Positions 5,928 to 12,414 of a DNA stretch of 12,438 nt are shown here, piece after piece. The position numbers and the translations under genes were made by a program. Source of the DNA: Salinarimonas sp051117315 (lineage in GTDB: Bacteria; Pseudomonadota; Alphaproteobacteria; Rhizobiales; Beijerinckiaceae). How positions within the stretch are numbered: position 1 is the stretch's first letter; each line of letters begins with the position of its first letter. The stretch is taken from contig JBNPEA010000126.1 of the NCBI GenBank assembly GCA_051117315.1, positions 1 to 12,438 of the forward strand, in the 5' to 3' direction. The notes under the pieces are model-generated. The model saw only the letters and a program-made list of their open reading frames with translations. It did not search any database and was not told the origin of the DNA.

Positions 5928-6635
5928 CTAGTCGTCCTCGTTGTCCGGCTGCAGCGGCATGAACAGCTCCCCGTCGTCGAGCGGCTCCTCGTCCTCGCGC
6001 AGGGTGTCGTCGTCCGACGGAAGCGGCACCGACAGGCCCGGCGGCAGGCGGCCATCGAAGAAGCCCGAGCCCTTCAGCTCCTCCAGCCCCGGCAGGTCGC
6101 CGATGGCGTCGAGCCCGAAATGGTCGAGGAACGCGCGGGTCGTGCCGTAGGTGACCGGGCGGCCCGGGGCGCGGCGGCGGCCGCGCAGGCGCACCCAGCC
6201 GGCCTCGATCAGCGTGTCGAGCGTGCCCTTCGAGGTCGAGACGCCGCGGATCTCCTCGATCTCCGCGCGGGTCGCGGGCTGGTGATAGGCGACGATGGCG
6301 AGCGTCTCCAGCGCCGCGCGCGAGAGCTTGCGCGGCTCGACCACGTCCTTGGCCATCAGCCAGGAGAGGTCCCCCGCCGTGCGGAAGGCGACGCCGCCGG
6401 CCACCCGCACCAGGGTGACGCCGCGCCCGGCGTAGTAGGCCTCGAGATCCTCGATCAGGCGGGGCACGCGGGCGCCGGGCGGCAGCTTCTCGGCGAGCTC
6501 CGCCTCGCTCATCGGCTCGGCACTGGCGAAGAGCAGCGCCTCGGCCATGCGCACGTGCTCGGCGTGCACCCGCGCCTGGGCGATCTCGGTGGAGAGCCGC
6601 TCGGAGAGCGCGGCGAAGCGGCGATCGGCGTTCAT
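5928..6635 (-). CDS. scpB: Segregation and condensation protein B
   Basis: This 235-residue protein dimerises and binds the ScpA kleisin in the SMC-ScpAB condensin, which organises and segregates the chromosome. Two winged-helix domains are visible. The first is around 25-95 (MAEALLFASAEPMSEAELAEKL at 30-51). The second is around 103-172, with LSRAALETLAIVAYHQPATR (104-123), AEIEEIRGVSTSKGTLDTLIE and GRPVTYGTTRAFLDHFGL. The tail from about 200 is acidic and ends LFMPLQPDNEDD, which resembles relatives, so the adjoining repeat has not truncated it. ATG at 6635 overlaps the scpA stop as ATGA, implying translational coupling with scpA and matched stoichiometry. M30 is a conceivable later start but lacks the overlap. 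Confidence 0.95.
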   Translation of the reverse strand: MNADRRFAALSERLSTEIAQARVHAEHVRMAEALLFASAEPMSEAELAEKLPPGARVPRLIEDLEAYYAGRGVTLVRVAGGVAFRTAGDLSWLMAKDVVEPRKLSRAALETLAIVAYHQPATRAEIEEIRGVSTSKGTLDTLIEAGWVRLRGRRRAPGRPVTYGTTRAFLDHFGLDAIGDLPGLEELKGSGFFDGRLPPGLSVPLPSDDDTLREDEEPLDDGELFMPLQPDNEDD

Positions 6636-7456
6636 GACACAGGCTCCGGCCGCGCCTCTTGGCGCGGCTCCTGCGCCGCCTTCAGCCAGATCGGCCCGAA
6701 GGCGTGATCCTGGCGCAGCGCCACGCGCCCCTCGCGGGCGAGCTCGAGGGAGGCGGAGAGCGCCGAGGCGCGCACCGTCGCCCGCTCGGCCGGCGTCACG
6801 GCATAGCGCATCAGCCACTCGTCGAGCACCATCCAGTCGATCGCATGGCCGACGAGCCGCTCCAGCGCCTCGCGCGCCTCCGCCAGCGACCAGACCACCC
6901 GCCGGCGCAGGGTGACGCGGGAGGCGACCTGCTTCTGGCGCTCGGCGGCGTAGGCCTTCAGGAGGTCGTAGAGGCTCGCCTCGTAGAGCGGCCGGGTGCG
7001 GATCGCGATCGGCTCCGGCGCGCCGCGGGCGTGGACGTCGCGGCCGAGCCGGGCGCGGGCGTCCAGCGCGCGGCCGGCGGCGCGGATCAGCTCGAGCCGG
7101 CGCAGGCGCTCGGCGAGCGCCGTGGCGAGCTCCTCCGCCGAGGGCTCCTCGCCCTTCGGCGGCTCGGGCAGAAGCAGGCGGGACTTCAGGTAGGCGAGCC
7201 AGGCGGCCATGACGAGGTAGTCCGCCGCGAGCTCGAGCCGCATCCGGCGCGCCTCCTCGACGAAGGCGATGTACTGCTCGGCCAGCGCCAGGATCGAGAT
7301 CTCTCGCAGGTCCACCTTCTGGCGCCGGGCGAGGTCGAGGAGCAGGTCGAGCGGGCCCTCGTAGCCACCGACGTCGACGACGAGCGCCGGCTCGCCGTCC
7401 TCGCGGACGGGGGCGCGGTCCTCCTCGTCGAAGCCGATGGTGCGGCCGTACGCCAC
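6632..7456 (-). CDS. scpA: Segregation and condensation protein A (kleisin)
   Basis: This 274-residue kleisin bridges the SMC heads and binds a ScpB dimer. The N-terminal SMC-neck-binding part contains the family signature GYEGPLDLLLDLARRQKVDL (31-50), then REISILALAEQYI. ELAADYLVMAAWLAYLKSRLLLP (75-97) follows. The central segment is charged linker, and the C-terminal part (WMVLDEWLMRYA and on) is the winged-helix end that binds the second SMC head. The start is GTG at 7456: no ATG fits, and GAGGAGGG lies 8 nt upstream. It begins 41 nt after nagZ and overlaps scpB by 4 nt. Confidence 0.95.
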   Translation of the reverse strand: MAYGRTIGFDEEDRAPVREDGEPALVVDVGGYEGPLDLLLDLARRQKVDLREISILALAEQYIAFVEEARRMRLELAADYLVMAAWLAYLKSRLLLPEPPKGEEPSAEELATALAERLRRLELIRAAGRALDARARLGRDVHARGAPEPIAIRTRPLYEASLYDLLKAYAAERQKQVASRVTLRRRVVWSLAEAREALERLVGHAIDWMVLDEWLMRYAVTPAERATVRASALSASLELAREGRVALRQDHAFGPIWLKAAQEPRQEARPEPVS

Positions 7457-7464
7457 GGGCGATT

Positions 7465-7472
7465 CCCTCCTC
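7465..7472 (-). promoter_or_regulatory. Ribosome binding site deciding the GTG start of scpA
   Basis: GAGGAGGG on the minus strand lies 8 nt before GTG at 7456. It selects this non-ATG start over the much longer in-frame extension through nagZ. Confidence 0.75.
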
Positions 7473-7497
7473 AGGCTGGCCGAGGAGAATCGCCTCT

Positions 7498-8508
7498 TCA
7501 GCCCGCGGGGGCAAGCGCCGCGGCGAGCCGCGCACGGGCGTCCACAGGATCGAGCGGCGCGGCCCGGCGCCGGCGCAGCGCCAAGGCCGCATCGGCCCGC
7601 CGCGCGGCGTCTCCCGCGAGCGCCGGGGTGACGGCGGCGACGGCGCGCATCTCCTCCATCGCGCCCGAGCAGTGCAGGACGACGTCGCAGCCCGCCGCCA
7701 GCGCCGCGCGGGCGCGGGCGTCGAAGCCGCCCGCGAGCGCCTTCATGCCGAGATCGTCCGTCATCAGCAGGCCGTCGAAGCCGATCTCGCGGCGGATCAC
7801 CTCGGCGATCACCCGGGCGGAGGTGGTGGCCGGCGCATCGGCGTCGAGCGCCGTGTAGACGACGTGGGCGGTCATGCCGAGCGGCATGTCGGCGAGCGCG
7901 ACGAAGGGGGCGAGGTCGCTCGCCTCCAGGTCCGCGCGGGGCGCCTCGACGCGCGGCAGCGCGAGGTGGCTGTCGACCCCGGCGCGGCCGTGGCCGGGAA
8001 TGTGCTTGACGACGGGGAGCACGCCCTCGTCGAGGAGCCCGTCGGCGGCGGCGCGGCCGTAGCGGGCGACGAGGGCGGGCGTGTCGGCATAGGCGCGATC
8101 GCCGATGATGCCGTGCGCGCCCGGCACCGGGACGTCGAGACAGGGCACGCAATCGACGTCGATGCCGACCTCGGCGAGCTCGGCGGCGATCAGCCGGGCG
8201 CCGAGCCGGCACAGGTCGATGCGCTCGTCCAGCGGCCGGTCGAGCCGGTGGTAGACGGCCGCCGGGGGATGCGCCGGCCAGTGCGGGGGTCCCAACCGCT
8301 GCACGCGCCCGCCCTCCTGGTCGACGAGGATCGGCGCGTCTCGCCCCACCGCCTCGCGCAGCGCCGCGCAGAGCGCGCGCACCTGGCCGGGGGTCTCGAC
8401 GTTGCGCTTGAACAGGATGAAGCCCCAGGGGTCCACGTCCCGGAAGAAGGCGGCCTCCTCCGGCGCGAGGGTCGGTCCGGCGAGGCCGAGGATCATGGCG
8501 CTGGGCAT
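7498..8508 (-). CDS. nagZ: Beta-N-acetylglucosaminidase NagZ (glycoside hydrolase family 3)
   Basis: This 336-residue cytosolic enzyme removes N-acetylglucosamine from GlcNAc-anhydroMurNAc muropeptides in peptidoglycan recycling. In some Gram-negatives its products feed AmpR/AmpC beta-lactamase induction. It is a single TIM-barrel domain without the C-terminal domain of larger GH3 enzymes, as expected for NagZ. LVDQEGGRVQRL (61-72) is the substrate-binding motif. KHIPGHGRAGVDSH (168-181) is the NagZ loop carrying the Asp-His dyad (D179, H181). LMTDDLGMKAL (248-258) holds the nucleophile D251. ATG at 8508 has an excellent ribosome site. M5 is a possible but poorer start. There is no signal peptide. 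It lies 41 nt before scpA and 188 nt after the SPOR gene. Confidence 0.96.
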   Translation of the reverse strand: MPSAMILGLAGPTLAPEEAAFFRDVDPWGFILFKRNVETPGQVRALCAALREAVGRDAPILVDQEGGRVQRLGPPHWPAHPPAAVYHRLDRPLDERIDLCRLGARLIAAELAEVGIDVDCVPCLDVPVPGAHGIIGDRAYADTPALVARYGRAAADGLLDEGVLPVVKHIPGHGRAGVDSHLALPRVEAPRADLEASDLAPFVALADMPLGMTAHVVYTALDADAPATTSARVIAEVIRREIGFDGLLMTDDLGMKALAGGFDARARAALAAGCDVVLHCSGAMEEMRAVAAVTPALAGDAARRADAALALRRRRAAPLDPVDARARLAAALAPAG

Positions 8509-8509
8509 G

Positions 8510-8519
8510 GGATCACCTC
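8510..8519 (-). promoter_or_regulatory. Strong ribosome binding site of nagZ
   Basis: The minus strand reads GAGGTGATCC, then C and ATG. All ten bases complement the standard 3' end of 16S rRNA (GGATCACCTC). The GAGG core is 7 nt from the start codon. This is the longest anti-SD match I noticed in the window. Confidence 0.8.
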
Positions 8520-8553
8520 ACGGACGAGGGTGCGATGCGGCCCTACGGCCGCC

Positions 8554-8600
8554 ACCTCCCCGCTGGGGAGAACGACGGCCGCAGGCCCGAGGGTGGGGAG
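8554..8600 (-). repeat. Double-hairpin palindromic repeat, copy R4 (inverted, diverged)
   Basis: CTCCCC, GCT, GGGGAG (8556-8570) is followed by GGCC, GCA, GGCC (8577-8587) and GAGGGTGGGGAG, the order seen in inverted copy R2. Hairpin 1 has only 4 clear base pairs. The copy lies between the SPOR gene and nagZ, about 34 nt upstream of the nagZ ribosome site. Confidence 0.7.
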
Positions 8601-8644
8601 GGCGGCGATGCCGGTGCGCCGGGATGCCGAACGGCCCCATCGTC

Positions 8645-8680
8645 CGCGCCGAAGGCGCGCACTTCTCCCCTAGGGGAGGA
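8645..8680 (+). repeat. Double-hairpin palindromic repeat, copy R5 (diverged)
   Basis: CGCGCC, GAA, GGCGCG (8645-8659) is followed by the perfect palindrome CTCCCCTAGGGGAG (8665-8678), in the order of copies R1 and R3. The leading TCGCCCCCACCCG is only vaguely recognisable upstream. It lies 17 nt past the stop codon of the SPOR gene. The pair could act as a 3' hairpin of that transcript, but no T-run follows. Confidence 0.7.
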
Positions 8681-8696
8681 TGCGCGGGCGAGCGCA

Positions 8697-10298
8697 TCAC
8701 TGGTTGGCGGCGACGAAGCAGTCTCCCTGGGCGGCCTTGATCTGGTCGCAGGCCTGGTTGGCGCGCTCGAGCGAGTAGGGGCCCACGCGCACCCGGTAGA
8801 TCGTGTTGCCGTTCACCACCGCCTGGCGGATGATCGGCTGGCCGTCGCCGATGATGCCGGAATACTGCCCCTGCAGCTGCGCGAAGGCGGCGCGGGCGCT
8901 GTCCTCCGAGCCGCGGATCGCGAGCTGGACGGCGTAGCCGCCCGTCGGCGCGGCCGGCTGCGCCGCCGGTGCCGAGACCTGCGGCAGGGCCGAGAGCTGG
9001 AGCGGGCCGCTCGGCGCGGCGGGCCGCGCGGGCTGCGTCGCCACCGGCAGCGACTCGCGGGCGGGAGCCGGCGGCGGCAGCGGCGGCGCGGCGATGATCG
9101 GCGCCGGCACCGCGGCGGACGGCAGGTCGTCGGCCGCCGGCGGCGGGAGATCGTCCGCGGCGGGCTGGGCGACCGGCGCGATCGGCTCGAGCGGCGGCGG
9201 CACGGCGGGCGCCTCGGGCGCGGCGGCGACGCGGGACGCCGGCGGCTCCAGCCCGGTGGGCGCGACGATGGTGCCGTCCGGCCGCACGGTGACCGTGCGC
9301 ACGCGTCGCGGCTCGCCGAGCGCCGCCACGGCTGGCGAGCTCACGAGGGGCGGCTGCAGGCCGGCGTCGAGGCCGGCGATGCCGTCCTCGCCCAGCGCCC
9401 GGCCGATCGGGTCGTCCGCGGCGGGGGCCTGCGCCGGCGCGCCGCCGGGCTGCGGCAGCACGACGCGCGGGGCCTCGCGTCCGGCTGCCCGCTCGTCGCC
9501 GCCCGTCAGCCCGGCGATGTCGACGGGCTGCTCCTCGCGGTCGACCACCCGGGCCTCGCCGCTGTCGCGCGCATCGAGGAGCGCGGTGTCCTGGTTGGGA
9601 ATCTCGACGCCGCCCGGATCGGCCGGCGCTACACGGGCGGGCTCGCTGTCCGCGGCGATGAGCGGCGGCTCGGAGGGCGCCTGCTCGACCGAGCCGGCGA
9701 ACCACAGCGCCGTGCCGACGCCGACGGCGGCCACCACGATCAGCGCGGCGGCCGTGACCATGCTCTTGCGGCCCGGCCCGCGCCGGCGCGGCTCCTCCTC
9801 GTCGAGCTCGTCGTCGTAGGTGCCGCCGGCCCAGTCCGACGCGTCGTCGTGCGCCGCGGCGTCGGCGGGATGGTCCTCGTCCCAGGCCGCGGGCTCGTCC
9901 CAGGCCTCGTCGTAGGCGGGGTCGTCGTAGCCCGGGTCGTCGTAGCCGTCGGGATCGTCGCGCGGATCCCGGCGGGGGTCGACCCGCGGATCGTCCACCG
10001 AGAAGCCCCGGGCGGCGTAGGCCGCGCGCGGGTCCTCCGGGTCGGGCCGGCGCGCCTGCGGGGCGGCGGGCGCGGGGCGGGCGCCCGCGCGTGCGGCGTC
10101 CTCATCCAGCATCGCGCTGAACGGGTCGTCCTGGCCGACGATTCGGGCGAGCTCCGCCAGCGGGTCCGCCTTCGGCCCGGCCGGCGGACCGGACGCGAGC
10201 CCCGGGGCGCCCGCGCGCGGGTCCCCGCCCGTCTGCCTCAGCTGGCGCTCGATCTCGTCGAGATCGATCGAGAGCCGCCGTTTCGCGTTGTCGCTCAT
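8697..10298 (-). CDS. SPOR-domain membrane protein, probable septal peptidoglycan binder
   Basis: This 533-residue protein begins with a polar N-terminal part (1-179), probably cytoplasmic. From about 86 to 170 that part is rich in Asp and Pro, including GYDDP repeats. One membrane span follows at about 180-201 after RRRGPGRK (SMVTAAALIVVAAVGVGTAL). A long Ala/Pro-rich, probably disordered periplasmic linker runs from about 205 to 450. It carries a small repeat, PAADDLPP. The last 81 residues are a SPOR domain (GGYAVQLAIRGSEDSARAAF, then NTIYRVRVGPYSLERANQAC). SPOR domains bind denuded glycan strands at division sites. SPOR proteins at this argS-nagZ position are common in alphaproteobacteria; a precise role, for example FtsN-like, is not shown. 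ATG at 10298 has GAGGA upstream. It starts 48 nt after argS. Confidence 0.9.
   Translation of the reverse strand: MSDNAKRRLSIDLDEIERQLRQTGGDPRAGAPGLASGPPAGPKADPLAELARIVGQDDPFSAMLDEDAARAGARPAPAAPQARRPDPEDPRAAYAARGFSVDDPRVDPRRDPRDDPDGYDDPGYDDPAYDEAWDEPAAWDEDHPADAAAHDDASDWAGGTYDDELDEEEPRRRGPGRKSMVTAAALIVVAAVGVGTALWFAGSVEQAPSEPPLIAADSEPARVAPADPGGVEIPNQDTALLDARDSGEARVVDREEQPVDIAGLTGGDERAAGREAPRVVLPQPGGAPAQAPAADDPIGRALGEDGIAGLDAGLQPPLVSSPAVAALGEPRRVRTVTVRPDGTIVAPTGLEPPASRVAAAPEAPAVPPPLEPIAPVAQPAADDLPPPAADDLPSAAVPAPIIAAPPLPPPAPARESLPVATQPARPAAPSGPLQLSALPQVSAPAAQPAAPTGGYAVQLAIRGSEDSARAAFAQLQGQYSGIIGDGQPIIRQAVVNGNTIYRVRVGPYSLERANQACDQIKAAQGDCFVAANQ
9907..9950 (-). repeat. 15-bp tandem repeat in the SPOR gene encoding GYDDP units
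   Basis: About three in-frame units of 15 bp (GTCGTCGTAG plus 5 variable bases on the plus strand, at 9906, 9921 and 9936) encode GYDDP, GYDDP and a degenerate AYDEA. Preceding DP-rich codons suggest older expansion. Unit number could vary between strains without shifting frame. Confidence 0.65.
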
Positions 10299-10327
10299 CG
10301 CGCCGATATCCTCAGCCTCTCACGCCT

Positions 10328-10371
10328 CGCGGCGGACCGGATGCGCTCAGCGCATCTCGTCCGGGGCCGCG
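10328..10371 (-). terminator. Nested 44-nt hairpin straddling the argS stop codon
   Basis: The core is GATGCGCTCAGCGCATC (10340-10356), an 8-bp inverted repeat around one base. It is enclosed by CGGAC/GTCCG (10333-10337 with 10359-10363) and then by CGCGG/CCGCG (10328-10332 with 10367-10371). Small internal loops separate the three stems. The argS TGA (10347-10349) lies at the apex. No T-run follows on the minus strand. A structured 3' end, Rho-related or processing site, is plausible; an intrinsic terminator is not proven. Confidence 0.4.
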
Positions 10372-12107
10372 ACGCCCAGTATGGAAAGTCCGGAGGCGAT
10401 CACGCAACGCACGGCATGTGCCAACGCGAGCCGCGCCTCGGTGGACTTTCGGTCGGCTTGATTAACAAACCGTAATTGCGGCAAGTCTTTGCCCTTGCTC
10501 CATAATTGATGCAGCGCAGCGGCGAGGTCGTAGAGGTAGAACGCCACCCGGTGCGGCTCGTGCGCCGAGGCCGCCTGCTCGATCGTGCGCGGGAACAGCG
10601 CGATCCGCCGCAGCAGATCGATCTCCGCCTCGTCGGACAGGAGCGCGAGGTCGGCCCGCGCCAGCGCCTGCGAGCCGAAATCGACGCCGGGCAGCTGCTC
10701 CGCCGCCTGCCGGAAGATCGAGGCGCAGCGCGCGTGGGCGTACTGCACATAGAAGACCGGGTTGTCCTTCGACTGCTCGACCACCTTGGCGAGGTCGAAG
10801 TCGAGCGGCGCGTCGTTCTTGCGCATCAGCATCATGAAGCGCACGGCGTCGCGGCCGACCTCGTCCACCACCTCACGCAACGTCACGAAGTCCCCGGCCC
10901 GCTTCGACATCTTCACCGGCTCGCCGGCGCGAAGCAGCTTCACGAGCTGGCAGAGCTTGACGTCGAGCGCCCCCTCCCCGCCCGTGACGGCGGCGACCGC
11001 CGCCTTCATGCGCTTGACGTAGCCGCCGTGGTCGGCGCCCCAGACGTCGATCATCTCGGAGAAGCCGCGCAGGTACTTCGAGCGGTGGTAGGCGATGTCG
11101 GCGGCGAAGTAGGTGTAGGAGCCGTCGGACTTGAGCAGCGCCCGGTCGGTGTCGTCCCCGAACCGGGTGGCGCGGAACAGCGTCTGCTCGCGGTCCTCCC
11201 ACTCCTCGTCCTTGACGCCCTTGGGCGGCTCGAGCCGGCCCTCGTAGATCAGCCCGCGTGCGCGCAGGTCCGCGATCGCCTCGGCGATGTCGTCGACGTC
11301 CCCCGCCGACAGCGAGCGCTCGGAGAAGAACACGTCGTGCTTGATGTCGAGCGCGGCGAGATCGGCGCGGATCATCGCCATCATCTGCTCGATGGCGGTG
11401 TCGCGCACCACCGGCAGCCAGGTCTCCTCGTCCTGCTCGAGCAGGCCCGGCCCGTGGATCTCCTCGAGCGCCTGCCCGACGGGGACGAGGTAGTCGCCCG
11501 GGTAGAGCCCCTCGGGAATGGCGCCGATGTCCTCGCCCAGCGCCTCGCGGTAGCGCAGGTAGGCGGAGCGGGCGAGCACGTCGACCTGGGCGCCGGCGTC
11601 GTTGATGTAGTACTCGCGCGTCACGTCGCGCCCGATGAAGGCCAGCAGGTTCGCGAGCGCATCGCCGAACACCGCGCCGCGCCCGTGGCCGACGTGGAGC
11701 GGGCCCGTCGGGTTGGCCGAGACGTACTCGACGTTGACGGCGCCCTCCCCCGGCACGCCGCCCCGGGCATAGCCGGTGCCGGCGCGCACCGCCGCGCGCA
11801 GCACGTCGTGCAGGACGGACGGCGCGAGCCGCAGGTTGATGAAGCCGGGCCCGGCGATCTCGACCTCGGCGACGCGGGGGTCCCGGCGCAGGTCGGCGGC
11901 GATCGCCTCGGCGAGGTCGCGCGGCTTCGTGCCCGCGTCCTTGGCGAGCACCATGGCGGCGTTGGTGGCGAGGTCGCCGTGGGCGGGATCGCGCGGCGGC
12001 TCCACCACGGCGCGGGCGAGGTCGAGCCCCTCGGGCAAGGTGCCGGCCTGCACCAGCCGATGCAGCGCCTCGGCGACGCGGGCCTCGAAGAGGGCGAAGA
12101 GGTTCAT
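10347..12107 (-). CDS. argS: Arginyl-tRNA synthetase (class I)
   Basis: This 586-residue cytosolic enzyme charges tRNA-Arg and needs the tRNA for amino-acid activation. Domains in order are an N-terminal Add-1 domain (about 1-100), the Rossmann catalytic domain and a C-terminal DALR anticodon-binding domain (about 450-586). VSANPTGPLHVGHGRGAVFG (129-148) includes the HIGH motif as HVGH (138-141). KMSKRAGDFVTL (399-410) is the KMSKS motif as KMSKR. YVQYAHARCASIFRQA (453-468) begins the DALR domain. The start at 12107 gives MNLFALFEARV, the usual N-terminus. An in-frame ATG at 12137 would add ten residues unlike the family. Neither has a good ribosome site. Codons around 10461-10510 are much more AT-rich than the rest but encode the ordinary family sequence. 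The SPOR gene starts 48 nt downstream. Confidence 0.97.
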   Translation of the reverse strand: MNLFALFEARVAEALHRLVQAGTLPEGLDLARAVVEPPRDPAHGDLATNAAMVLAKDAGTKPRDLAEAIAADLRRDPRVAEVEIAGPGFINLRLAPSVLHDVLRAAVRAGTGYARGGVPGEGAVNVEYVSANPTGPLHVGHGRGAVFGDALANLLAFIGRDVTREYYINDAGAQVDVLARSAYLRYREALGEDIGAIPEGLYPGDYLVPVGQALEEIHGPGLLEQDEETWLPVVRDTAIEQMMAMIRADLAALDIKHDVFFSERSLSAGDVDDIAEAIADLRARGLIYEGRLEPPKGVKDEEWEDREQTLFRATRFGDDTDRALLKSDGSYTYFAADIAYHRSKYLRGFSEMIDVWGADHGGYVKRMKAAVAAVTGGEGALDVKLCQLVKLLRAGEPVKMSKRAGDFVTLREVVDEVGRDAVRFMMLMRKNDAPLDFDLAKVVEQSKDNPVFYVQYAHARCASIFRQAAEQLPGVDFGSQALARADLALLSDEAEIDLLRRIALFPRTIEQAASAHEPHRVAFYLYDLAAALHQLWSKGKDLPQLRFVNQADRKSTEARLALAHAVRCVIASGLSILGVAAPDEMR

Positions 12108-12190
12108 GGGTAGGGCCCGTGCGTTCTGCGCCGGCACGGCCGGCCGGCGCGGGATCGTTCTCGTGCGCGGGGTTTAGGACGGAACGCGGC

Positions 12191-12219
12191 GGGGGGGAAG
12201 GGGGTGGGGGGGGGGGTGG
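12191..12219 (+). other. G-rich tract with G-quadruplex potential upstream of argS
   Basis: The plus strand has runs of 7, 5 and 11 G separated by AA and T, then TGG. The long runs can be split, so four or more G-triplets with 1-2 nt loops are available. The G-rich strand is the template strand for argS; the tract lies about 84-112 nt upstream of its start codon. Confidence 0.6.
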
Positions 12220-12236
12220 CGGCGCGCGACGCCGAG

Positions 12237-12283
12237 CCCGCCCCTCGGGGCGGGAGTCCGCGAAGCGGACCGGCGGGGGCGAG
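12237..12283 (-). repeat. Double-hairpin palindromic repeat, copy R6 (inverted)
   Basis: CCCGCCCC, TC, GGGGCGGG (12237-12254) is followed by GTCCGC, GAA, GCGGAC (12256-12270) and CGGCGGGGGCGAG, the complement of the repeat's leading segment. Both stems are perfect although their sequences differ from the other copies. Confidence 0.85.
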
Positions 12284-12308
12284 ACGTCGGAGGCTGACCC
12301 GCGACCGC

Positions 12309-12359
12309 TCGCCCCCACCCGCCGGCTCTGCGAGCCGACTCCCTCCCTGCCGGGGAGGG
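12309..12359 (+). repeat. Double-hairpin palindromic repeat, copy R7
   Basis: It starts with TCGCCCCCACCCG, the same 13 nt as R1 and R3. Next comes CGGCTC, TGC, GAGCCG (12323-12337), then CCCTCCC and GGGAGGG around a 5-nt loop (12341-12359). Together with R6 it forms a head-to-head pair separated by 25 nt. Confidence 0.85.
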
Positions 12360-12391
12360 CCGGGGCGGCCGCTGACCGGGCGCCCCGCGCC

Positions 12392-12414
12392 CCCCTCTCC
12401 CTGGCGGAGAGGGG
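12392..12414. repeat. Strong 9-bp hairpin near the window end
   Basis: CCCCTCTCC and GGAGAGGGG form a perfect 9-bp stem around CTGGC. TTACGGGGGTGGGG follows. It lacks the GNA-loop hairpin of the R1-R7 family and probably belongs to another intergenic repeat type or to the 3' end of a gene beyond the window. Confidence 0.6.

Noticed and set aside
5881..5930. scpB truncated by insertion of repeat R3
   Set aside because: The protein has both winged-helix domains and an acidic LFMPLQPDNEDD end that looks like a natural ScpB C-terminus.
8535..10475. A 646-codon plus-strand open frame opposite the SPOR gene
   Set aside because: Low-complexity Arg/Gly/Val shadow of a GC-rich gene. It has no recognisable domain or ribosome site and runs through two palindromic repeats.
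10506..12113. A 535-codon plus-strand open frame opposite argS
   Set aside because: Complementary to a clear arginyl-tRNA synthetase. The composition is that of an antisense shadow.
12108..12137. An argS start ten codons upstream at 12137
   Set aside because: The family N-terminus is MNLFA..., which begins at 12107. The upstream ATG also lacks a ribosome site.
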